Of a DNA stretch of 12,715 nucleotides, positions 7,010 through 12,715 are shown in pieces. Both the position numbers and the translations under genes were made by a program. Below the pieces are notes generated by a model. The model saw nothing but the letters and a program-made list of their open reading frames with translations. It was not told the origin of the DNA and made no database searches. Each line of letters opens with the position of its first letter. Position 1 is the first letter of the stretch. Where the stretch lies: NCBI GenBank assembly GCA_001796045.1, contig MGLN01000048.1, forward strand, positions 13,042 to 25,756, in the 5' to 3' direction. The stretch comes from Caulobacterales bacterium RIFOXYB1_FULL_67_16 (lineage in GTDB: Bacteria; Pseudomonadota; Alphaproteobacteria; Caulobacterales; Caulobacteraceae).

Positions 7010-7519
7010 CTAGAGCTTGCGATACATGATGTGGAGGCCGACCAGACCGTGATCGGGATGGTCGAAGGCCTCCGGCACGGTGCAGAGGATTTCGAAGCCG
7101 AGGGACGTCCATAGGCCCACAGCGACCGCGTTGGTCGCGACCACCGCGTTGAACTGCATCGAGCGGAAACCCGCTTCCCGCGCATAGCCGAGCGCGGCCT
7201 CGCCCAGGCGTCGGGCCACGCCCCGGCCACGAGCGTGGGGCGCGACCATGAAGCTGCCGTTGGCGACGTGGGCGCCGGGGCCTGGCCGATTCGGCACGAT
7301 CTTGGCGACGCCGACGATCCGATCCTGTTCAACCGCCACCAGGACGCCGCCTGGCGGAGGCGGAGTCCATAGGGCGCGGGCGACCGATTCCGGCATGTCC
7401 AGCGGATAGGCGTAGCTGTCGCCGGCGCGCGTCACGGCTTCGATGATCGGCCAGAGGCCTGGCCAATCCTCGTCCGTCGCCAGGCGGATCAGGAGATCGG
7501 AGATCAGGCCTTCTCCCAT
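7010..7519 (-). CDS. GNAT-family N-acetyltransferase
   Basis: A 169-aa GNAT protein, expected to transfer an acetyl group from acetyl-CoA to an amine. Near the N-terminus, IRLATDEDWPGLWPIIEAV is the usual alpha-1 region. GSFMVAPHARGRGVARRLGEAAL (about 88-110) holds the acetyl-CoA motif (R/Q)xxGxG/A on beta-4/alpha-3. NAVVATNAVAVGLWTSLGFE (about 124-143) is the classic beta-5/alpha-4 block, with Asn and the GF turn. Substrate cannot be told; members of this subclass include amino-acid and antibiotic-like amine acetylases. The ATG at 7517-7519 lies inside the end of the upstream peptidase gene (16-bp overlap), which suggests translational coupling. A purine-rich GAGAAGGG run lies directly against this ATG, closer than ideal, so a start a few codons downstream is possible. 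Confidence 0.88.
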   Translation of the reverse strand: MGEGLISDLLIRLATDEDWPGLWPIIEAVTRAGDSYAYPLDMPESVARALWTPPPPGGVLVAVEQDRIVGVAKIVPNRPGPGAHVANGSFMVAPHARGRGVARRLGEAALGYAREAGFRSMQFNAVVATNAVAVGLWTSLGFEILCTVPEAFDHPDHGLVGLHIMYRKL

Positions 7520-9678
7520 CCCTTCTCGACCGCCCAGACGGCGAAGGCGTAGTCATGGGCGACTTCCTTCAGATAGTCGAAGCGGCCAGCGGCGCCGCCG
7601 TGCCCGGCCTCCATGTTGATCTTCAGCAGCACCGGTTTGCCGGAGGTGGTCGCCGGACGCAGCTTGGCCACCCACTTCTCGGGCTCCCAATAGGTGACGC
7701 GCGGATCGGACAGGCCGCCGGTCGCCATGACAGCCGGATAGGCCTTCGGCCCCACCTGATCATAGGGGCTGTAGCTCATCATATAGTCGTAGGCCTCCGG
7801 GTCCTCGATCGGATTGCCCCATTCGGGCCATTCCGGCGGCGTCAGCGGCAGGGAGGTGTCGCTCATGGTGTTGATGACATCGACGAAGGGCACCTGGCCG
7901 ATCACCCCGGCCCAGAAGTCGGGCCGCATGTTGTTGACCGCGCCCATCAGCAGGCCGCCGGCCGATCCGCCCTGGGCCACGATATGGCCGGCCGTCGCGT
8001 ATTTCCGGTCGATCAGATGTTCGGCGGCGGCGATGAAGTCGGTGAAGGTGTTCTTCTTCGTCATCTTCCGCGCGTTCAGGAACCAGCCCCACCCCTTGTC
8101 GGAGCCGCCCCGGATATGGGCAATGGCGTAGATCCAGCCGCGATCGACCAGCGACAGCCGGCCGGTCGAGAAGCCAGCCGGCATGGGGATTCCGTAGGAG
8201 CCGTAGCCGTAGAGCAGCAAGGGCGCCGAACCGTCGATCGGCGTCGTCTTGCGGCGCAGGACCGTGACCGGGACCAATTGACCGTCGGAGGCCGGGGCGT
8301 TCAGGCGCTCGACCACATAGTCCGCGATATTGTGGCCCGACGGGATTTCCTGGGTCTTGCGCAGGGTTCGGGTCCGGGTCGCCATGTCGTAGTCGAAGGT
8401 CTGGGTCGGCGTGGACGGCGAGTTGTAGGTGTAGCGGGTCTGGGTCGTCTCGAACTCGGAGGCGCCCGACAACGACAGGGCGAAGGCCGGCTCGTCGGCG
8501 GCGATCTCGTGCTCGGCCCCGGCGCGGTCGCGGATGATGATCCGGGTGTTGGCGTCGGCGCGCTCCTGGCGGGCCAGATGATCCCGCGTCAGGTTGAGGC
8601 CCTCGATGAAGCGGCCCGGCGTATGGGGGACGAGATCGGTCCAATGGGCCTTGCCGGGGGTGGCGGTCGGCGCCTGGACGATCTTGAAGTCGATGGCGTC
8701 GTCGGCGTTGGTCCGGATCACCCAGCGGTCGCCCCAATGGTCCACGTCGTAGCGGGTGGCCACCACGCGCGGCTCCAGAACCACGGGCGTCGCCGTGGGA
8801 TCAGAGGCCGGGATATAGCGGGCTTCGGAGGTCTCCTGATTGAGGATGCCGATGACGATGAAGCGGTCGTCGGCGGTGCGGTCGACGCCCATGAACATGC
8901 CGTCGTCCTCTTCCTCGTACACCAGGACGGTTTCGCCGCCCCGGGCCGGACGGCGGAAGATCTTGTCCGGGCGGCCGTTGTCGTCGCGATTGGTCCAGAA
9001 GATCCACTGGCTGTCGGGCGAGAAGGTGAAGTCGCCGTTGGCGCTTTCGATCGGATCCGGCAGGACGACGCCGGTGGCGAGATCCTTCACATAGATCTTG
9101 TGCACCTCGGACCCTTGTGCGTCCTCGGCGTAGGCGAAGAGCGTGTGGTCCGGGCTGTGCGAGGCGGATGAGACTTCGGAATAGGCCTTACCCTCAGCCA
9201 GGACATTGGCGTCGAGCAGAATGGTCTCGGCTCCGCCGCCGCGCGGCTTGCGGCAATAGAGGGGGTGCTGGTCGCCGGTGTTGTAGCGGACATAATATTC
9301 CCAGGCGCCGTCGGCGGCGGGCACCGAGGAATCGTCCTCCTTGATGCGGCCGCGCATCTCCGCAAACATCGCCTCCTGCAGCGGTAGGGTCGAGGCCATC
9401 ATGGCCTCGCGATAGGCGTTCTCGGCCAGAAGGTGTTCCTTGACCTCGGGCTTGATCAGGGTGGGATCGCGCAGCACCGCCTGCCAATTGTCGTCCTTCA
9501 TCCAATGATAGTCGTCGGTCCGGGTGCGGCCCAGCTGTTCGATGACGACAGGAATTTTCTTGGCGACGGGCGGTTGGGGCATCGAGTTTCCGGAGGATCT
9601 GGCGGGCAAGGCGAAGGCGGGGGAGGCGACGGCCGCCGCTGTGGCGGCCGACGAAAGGATCAACTGACGACGGTTCAT
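7504..9678 (-). CDS. ptrB: Oligopeptidase B-type S9 serine peptidase with Tat-like signal peptide
   Basis: A 724-aa prolyl-oligopeptidase-family enzyme of the oligopeptidase B branch, which cuts short peptides after Arg/Lys. The N-terminus MNRRQLILSS, then an Ala-rich stretch and ALPARSS near 24-29, reads as a twin-arginine or signal-anchor leader. That would place the enzyme in the periplasm or outside. Residues about 40-450 hold the N-terminal cap and a beta-propeller (for example FTFSPDSQWIFWTNRDDNGR); about 455-720 is the alpha/beta-hydrolase domain. The triad is S572 (GGSAGGLLMG), D658 (GGLSDPRV) and H693 (EAGHGGAAGRF). The family block LTPPEWPEWGNP (612-623) keeps the first specificity Glu (E616), but the second position is Pro (P618). 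Oligopeptidase B of E. coli is about 686 aa and cytoplasmic; the extra length here is mainly the leader. An internal ATG at M33 (9580-9582) could give a cytoplasmic form. The GNAT gene overlaps its 3' end. Confidence 0.9.
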   Translation of the reverse strand: MNRRQLILSSAATAAAVASPAFALPARSSGNSMPQPPVAKKIPVVIEQLGRTRTDDYHWMKDDNWQAVLRDPTLIKPEVKEHLLAENAYREAMMASTLPLQEAMFAEMRGRIKEDDSSVPAADGAWEYYVRYNTGDQHPLYCRKPRGGGAETILLDANVLAEGKAYSEVSSASHSPDHTLFAYAEDAQGSEVHKIYVKDLATGVVLPDPIESANGDFTFSPDSQWIFWTNRDDNGRPDKIFRRPARGGETVLVYEEEDDGMFMGVDRTADDRFIVIGILNQETSEARYIPASDPTATPVVLEPRVVATRYDVDHWGDRWVIRTNADDAIDFKIVQAPTATPGKAHWTDLVPHTPGRFIEGLNLTRDHLARQERADANTRIIIRDRAGAEHEIAADEPAFALSLSGASEFETTQTRYTYNSPSTPTQTFDYDMATRTRTLRKTQEIPSGHNIADYVVERLNAPASDGQLVPVTVLRRKTTPIDGSAPLLLYGYGSYGIPMPAGFSTGRLSLVDRGWIYAIAHIRGGSDKGWGWFLNARKMTKKNTFTDFIAAAEHLIDRKYATAGHIVAQGGSAGGLLMGAVNNMRPDFWAGVIGQVPFVDVINTMSDTSLPLTPPEWPEWGNPIEDPEAYDYMMSYSPYDQVGPKAYPAVMATGGLSDPRVTYWEPEKWVAKLRPATTSGKPVLLKINMEAGHGGAAGRFDYLKEVAHDYAFAVWAVEKGWEKA

Positions 9679-9717
9679 AGGCTCGGCCCCCTCATATTCA
9701 GATGACCGGAGCTTGTG

Positions 9718-9735
9718 CGTGGCCTATGGCCCACG
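9718..9735. repeat. Inverted repeat in the peptidase / protease divergent spacer
   Basis: CGTGGCC (9718-9724), the spacer TAT, and GGCCCACG (9728-9735) form an inverted repeat with one bulged base in the right arm. It lies in the 89-bp spacer between two divergent protease genes. On the minus strand it is directly preceded by TTGACG (plus 9734-9739), which resembles a -35 element, although the matching -10 is poor. The position would suit an operator shared by both genes. This is a pattern only, and no regulator is identified. Confidence 0.3.
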
Positions 9736-9756
9736 TCAAATGAAGAAAAGCGGGGG

Positions 9757-9771
9757 ATGGCTTTCCATTGA
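9757..9771 (+). other. Four-codon leader ORF overlapping the protease start
   Basis: ATG-GCT-TTC-CAT-TGA begins at 9757, directly after a G-rich run that could act as a ribosome binding site (9752-9756, very close). Its TGA (9769-9771) overlaps the TTG start codon (9768-9770) of the trypsin-like protease in a TTGA arrangement, as in termination-reinitiation coupling. The same G-rich run is at normal distance for direct initiation at the TTG, so this may be a chance reading. Confidence 0.25.
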
Positions 9772-10589
9772 TTTTCGACCTTCAGACCCAACCAACGCCC
9801 TATGTCGAGGCGGCGCAGACCGAACGGCGTCCTGCGTGGGACCTGACGGTGTCCCTGATCAACGCCACGGTGCAGATCGACCAGCCGTCGGGGGACGGCG
9901 TGCGGACCGTCGGGACCGGTTTTCTGCTGAACGCACCGCGCCCTGACGGCACGCCGCGCATCGTGCTGGTCACAGCCGATCATGTGCTGGAACGTATGCC
10001 GGACAGGGAGGCGCGGATCGGCTGGCGCACCGAACTGCCGGATGGCGGATGGCGGTTCGATCCCCAGCCTCTTGTCATCCGGGACGAGGCGTCCGATCCG
10101 CTGTGGACCAAGCCGGAAGACCGCGACATCGCGGTCATGGAGATCAGCGCGCCCGAAGCCTTCGCCCGGGCGGCCATTCCGATGGCCTGGCTGGCCGACA
10201 AGGACACCTTCGACGCCGCCGAGGTGGGGCCCGGCGACGACATGCTGTCCCTGGGCTTTCCGCGCGGCCTGTCGGCGAACCGGGCGGGCTTTCCGATCCT
10301 GAGGGTGGGGCGGATCGCCTCCTGGCCCCTGACTCCGATCAGCGCCTTTCCGACCTTCCTGCTCGACTTCGCGGTCTTCCCAGGCAACTCGGGCGGGCCG
10401 GTGTTCTGGACCCCGACCGTGCATCGGCAGGCCGATACGGCCTCGCCGGTTCATCCCTATGTCGCCGGGGTGCTGACCCAGGAGGTGATCGTGCAGGAGG
10501 AGCGGCTGGGGATCGGGGTGGTGGTTCATGCCGACTACATCCGTGAAGCGGTGGCCCTGCTGGATCAGAAGGCGGCGCCAGCGCCCTGA
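9768..10589 (+). CDS. Trypsin-like (S1-fold) serine protease, no visible signal peptide
   Basis: A 273-aa trypsin-like peptidase with a full triad: H72 in VLVTADHVLE, D120 in DRDIAVMEI and S208 in FPGNSGGPV; the oxyanion glycines precede S208. The N-terminal GTGFLL (49-54) is the usual start of the first beta-barrel. The fold resembles the protease core of DegP/HtrA, but there is no PDZ domain and no membrane segment. The first in-frame start after the stop at 9741-9743 is TTG at 9768, with a G-rich stretch (9752-9760) at Shine-Dalgarno distance. The resulting N-terminus (MIFDLQTQPTPYVEAAQTE) is polar and not a signal peptide, so the enzyme appears cytoplasmic unless exported by another route. 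The gene is divergent from the exported oligopeptidase B-type gene and converges with the acyl-CoA dehydrogenase. Substrate unknown. Confidence 0.85.
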   Translation: MIFDLQTQPTPYVEAAQTERRPAWDLTVSLINATVQIDQPSGDGVRTVGTGFLLNAPRPDGTPRIVLVTADHVLERMPDREARIGWRTELPDGGWRFDPQPLVIRDEASDPLWTKPEDRDIAVMEISAPEAFARAAIPMAWLADKDTFDAAEVGPGDDMLSLGFPRGLSANRAGFPILRVGRIASWPLTPISAFPTFLLDFAVFPGNSGGPVFWTPTVHRQADTASPVHPYVAGVLTQEVIVQEERLGIGVVVHADYIREAVALLDQKAAPAP

Positions 10590-10617
10590 GGCGCCGGACG
10601 CGCGCCTGCGCCCTCAG
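10586..10617. terminator. Hairpin spanning the stop codons of two convergent genes
   Basis: CTGAGGCGC (10586-10594) pairs with GCGCCCTCAG (10608-10617) with a single bulged base and a 13-nt loop. The left arm contains the TGA of the protease gene (10587-10589). The right arm contains the TGA of the acyl-CoA dehydrogenase gene read on the minus strand (plus 10614-10616). This would suit a shared two-way terminator or mRNA 3'-end structure, but no U-tract is seen on either strand. Confidence 0.35.
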
Positions 10618-12398
10618 CCGGCCAGGGCTTCCGCAGTGAGCCGGTGCAGCAGATCGCCGCCCTGGCCCACGGCCGCGAGGCGGCTGGAGACATGGCCCAG
10701 GACATTGGCGGCGTAGACTTCGTAGAGGTCCAGCTTGCCTTGCAGCCAGACCGGGTCGCCGTCGCCGGCGTCCAGCCGCGCCTTGGCCGCCAGAGCGCCC
10801 TTGGCCAGCATCCAGCCGCCGATCACATCCCCCATCAGCTTCAGATAGGCGTCGGCGGCGGCCAGGACGTCGGCGGCGCCGTCGGCGTCGGCCTTGCGGT
10901 CCAGCAGCCACAGGGTGGCGTCCTGAACCGCCTCGATCCCGGTGGCGAACCGCTCTAGGGGCTTGCCGGAATAGAGGGCGGCCAGGTCCGCCAGGGTCGC
11001 CTTCATGTCGGCGATGACCGCCTTGGCCGCCTCGCCGCCGTCCATCGACAGTTTGCGGCCGACCAGGTCCATGGCCTGGATGCCGTTGGTGCCCTCGTAG
11101 ATCGGGGCGATGCGGGCGTCGCGGTAATACTGGGCGGCGCCGGTCTCCTCGATGAAGCCCATGCCGCCGTGGATCTGGACGCCCAGGGAGGCGACCTCGC
11201 AGCCGATGTCGGTAGACCAGGCCTTGGCGATGGGGGTGAACAGGTCCTCGCGCGCCTTCCAGCGCCGACGCTCTTCTTCGGTCCCCGCCTGGCGAGCCAG
11301 GTCGGCGGCGACGCCGGTCGACAGGCAGATGGCGCGGGCGGCTGAGGTCTTGGCCTTCATCACCCCCAGCATCCGACGCACGTCGGGATGGTCGAAGATC
11401 GGGGCGTTGGCCTCGCCGGTCCAGACGGAGCGGCCCTGGCGACGGTCGAGCGCATAGGCCAGGGCGTGCTGATAGGCGCGTTCGGCGATGCCGACCCCCT
11501 CGACCCCGACGGCCAGGCGGGCGGCGTTCATCATCACGAACATATGGGCCAGGCCCTCGTTCGGGCGACCGACCAGTTCGGCGCGGGCGCCCTCGTAGCT
11601 CATGACGCAGGTGGGCGAGGCGTGGATGCCCAGCTTGTGCTCGACCCCCACCGGGCGGAAGGCGTTACGCTCGCCCAGGCTGCCGTCGTCATTGACCGCG
11701 AACTTGGGCGCCAGGAACAGGCTGATCCCCTTCGGACCCGCCGGGGCGTCCGGCAGGCGGGCCAGAACCAGATGGATGATGTTGTCGGTGGCGTCGTGAT
11801 CGCCCCAGGTGATGTAGATCTTCTGGCCGTTCAGGGCGTAGGTCCCGTCGCCGTTCGGCGTCGCCGTGGTGATCAGCGATCCCAGGTCCGACCCGGCGCC
11901 CGGCTCGGTCAGGACCATGGCGCCGGTCCATTCGCCGCTGACCAGCTTGGTCAGATATTTGTGCTTCTGGTCTTCGGTCCCGACCTGATCCAGAGCCTCG
12001 ATGGCGGCGAGCGACAGCATGGGGCAGAGGCCGAAGGCCATATTGGCCGAGTGGACCGTCTCGAAAGCCGCCAGCTCCAGCGCCTTGGGTAGGGCTTGGC
12101 CGCCGAACTCCGTCGGGGCCGACAGGCCGGTCCAGCCGCCGGCGGCGAACTGGCGGTAGGCGTCGGCGAAACCGGGCGCGGCGGTGACGGCGCCGTTGGC
12201 GTAGTGGGAGCCCTGCTGATCGCCGATCCGGTTCAGCGGGGCCAGAACCTCCTCCGAAAACTGGCCGGCCGCTTCCAGGACGGCGCCCGCGACGTCGGTA
12301 TCGTAATCCGGAAAGGCGCCGGTCGCGGCGACGTCGGCCATGCCGGCGATCGCCTCCAGGGTGAAGGCCAGGTCACGAACGGGGGCGCGGTAGCTCAT
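10614..12398 (-). CDS. Acyl-CoA dehydrogenase, long form with C-terminal extension (DmdC/FadE-like)
   Basis: An FAD enzyme that oxidises an acyl-CoA to the 2-enoyl-CoA. I start it at ATG 12396-12398 (MSYRAPVRDLAFTLEAIAGM, 594 aa), which has a good GAGGA Shine-Dalgarno 5 nt upstream (plus 12404-12408). The frame is open to 12572, but that extension looks like untranslated sequence and would overlap the divergent cytochrome gene. Domains in order are: N-terminal helical (about 35-155); beta domain with the FAD/substrate motif MVLTEPGAGSDLGSL (161-175) and NGQKIYITWGDH (190-201); helical C-domain with GVQIHGGMGFIEE (406-418) and the catalytic base E435 in APIYEGTNGIQAMDLVGRKL; and a C-terminal extension to about 590. 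The roughly 590-600-aa length with this extension is typical of the DmdC-like group, which includes 3-methylmercaptopropionyl-CoA dehydrogenases. Many members outside DMSP degraders act on other acyl-CoAs, so the substrate is uncertain. No other beta-oxidation gene is visible. Confidence 0.92.
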   Translation of the reverse strand: MSYRAPVRDLAFTLEAIAGMADVAATGAFPDYDTDVAGAVLEAAGQFSEEVLAPLNRIGDQQGSHYANGAVTAAPGFADAYRQFAAGGWTGLSAPTEFGGQALPKALELAAFETVHSANMAFGLCPMLSLAAIEALDQVGTEDQKHKYLTKLVSGEWTGAMVLTEPGAGSDLGSLITTATPNGDGTYALNGQKIYITWGDHDATDNIIHLVLARLPDAPAGPKGISLFLAPKFAVNDDGSLGERNAFRPVGVEHKLGIHASPTCVMSYEGARAELVGRPNEGLAHMFVMMNAARLAVGVEGVGIAERAYQHALAYALDRRQGRSVWTGEANAPIFDHPDVRRMLGVMKAKTSAARAICLSTGVAADLARQAGTEEERRRWKAREDLFTPIAKAWSTDIGCEVASLGVQIHGGMGFIEETGAAQYYRDARIAPIYEGTNGIQAMDLVGRKLSMDGGEAAKAVIADMKATLADLAALYSGKPLERFATGIEAVQDATLWLLDRKADADGAADVLAAADAYLKLMGDVIGGWMLAKGALAAKARLDAGDGDPVWLQGKLDLYEVYAANVLGHVSSRLAAVGQGGDLLHRLTAEALAG

Positions 12399-12446
12399 GG
12401 GTTTCCTCGATCTGTCTTCGGGCCTAGATGCGTCCGGGTCGCGGCT

Positions 12447-12458
12447 GTCGCAAGCGAC
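12447..12458. repeat. Short inverted repeat in the dehydrogenase / cytochrome spacer
   Basis: GTCGC-AA-GCGAC is a perfect 5-bp-arm inverted repeat roughly in the middle of the 118-bp divergent spacer (12399-12516), 49 bp upstream of the dehydrogenase ATG and 58 bp upstream of the cytochrome ATG. It could be an operator half-pair, but repeats this short arise by chance in GC-rich DNA. Confidence 0.2.
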
Positions 12459-12516
12459 TTGGCGCAGGGGCCTTGATCGGGGCACACTGGCGCCCTGCCG
12501 CCACGGAAGGGAAGTC

Positions 12517-12715
12517 ATGGCCGAACCGCGCAACCGATATTCGACGGTGTCCCTGGCGCTGCACTGGGTCATCGCCGTGGCGATCCTGACTCAGGTCCTG
12601 CTGATTACGGCCCATGAGAACACCGAAGGGCCGCTGTCCGGCCAGTTCGTCATGCTGCACAAGTCTGTCGGGATCACCATCCTGGTCCTGACCCTGGCGC
12701 GCATCGGCTGGCGAC
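12517..12715 (+). CDS. Cytochrome b561-family protein, 5' part
   Basis: The ATG at 12517-12519 follows a strong Shine-Dalgarno (GGAAGGGA, 12505-12512) and opens a frame that runs off the window after 66 codons. The start RYSTVSLALHWVIAVAILTQ matches the first membrane helix of bacterial cytochrome b561 proteins. H16 (LALHW) is a likely haem ligand, and H48 in VMLHKSVGITILVLTLARIGWR, at the start of the second helix, is the next conserved histidine. Bacterial members are about 170-190 aa, with four helices and two b haems in the inner membrane, and pass electrons between quinones and other carriers (CybB type). Proteins with an added YceI-like domain also exist, and the missing 3' end prevents a choice. 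The gene is divergent from the acyl-CoA dehydrogenase. Confidence 0.88.
   Translation, partial: MAEPRNRYSTVSLALHWVIAVAILTQVLLITAHENTEGPLSGQFVMLHKSVGITILVLTLARIGWR

Noticed and set aside
7555..9171. 538-aa open frame on the plus strand inside the peptidase gene
   Set aside because: It is antisense to a gene with a complete catalytic triad and family motifs. The translation is a Gly/Val/Asp/Arg-rich shadow typical of GC-rich coding DNA, with no recognisable domain.
12399..12572. N-terminal extension of the acyl-CoA dehydrogenase
   Set aside because: The added 58 residues do not resemble the family, would overlap the cytochrome b561 start, and the ATG at 12398 has a good Shine-Dalgarno.

Overview
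The window looks like chromosomal core DNA of a high-GC alphaproteobacterium, most likely Caulobacteraceae (Brevundimonas or Caulobacter type). Support comes from the strong third-position GC bias, the form of MotB (lone motB gene, N-terminus with a Lys/Gly/His-rich patch before the stator helix), the alphaproteobacterial forms of ParC and Bpt, and a candidate CtrA-type box upstream of motB. I see no insertion sequence, prophage, CRISPR array, tRNA or rRNA. Coding density is high and every gap is shorter than 150 bp.

Layout, left to right: (1) the 3' end of a sigma-70-family-like HTH gene (+), whose stop codon overlaps that of dipZ (-), a CcdA + thioredoxin + DipZ C-terminal domain fusion for periplasmic disulfide reduction. 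(2) A 147-bp divergent spacer, then parC (+), the topoisomerase IV A subunit. (3) Convergent with parC, the minus-strand pair motB then bpt: the flagellar stator protein and the leucyltransferase of the N-degron pathway. (4) Divergent from motB, a 3-hydroxyisobutyrate dehydrogenase-family reductase (+). (5) Convergent with it, a minus-strand pair whose coding regions overlap: an oligopeptidase B-type S9 peptidase with a Tat-like signal, followed by a GNAT acetyltransferase. (6) Divergent from the peptidase, a trypsin-like serine protease (+) with a TTG start and no visible signal peptide. (7) Convergent with that, a 594-aa acyl-CoA dehydrogenase (-). (8) Divergent from the dehydrogenase, the 5' part of a cytochrome b561-family gene (+), cut by the window edge.

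The genes do not form one pathway. The region is a string of one- and two-gene units with alternating orientation. I found no convincing new multi-gene system. The points most worth checking are: the candidate CtrA site upstream of motB; the alanine at the quinolone-determining serine position of ParC; the exported oligopeptidase B with one changed specificity residue; the Ser in place of the usual peptidoglycan-binding Asp in MotB; and the four-codon leader ORF that overlaps the TTG start of the trypsin-like protease.
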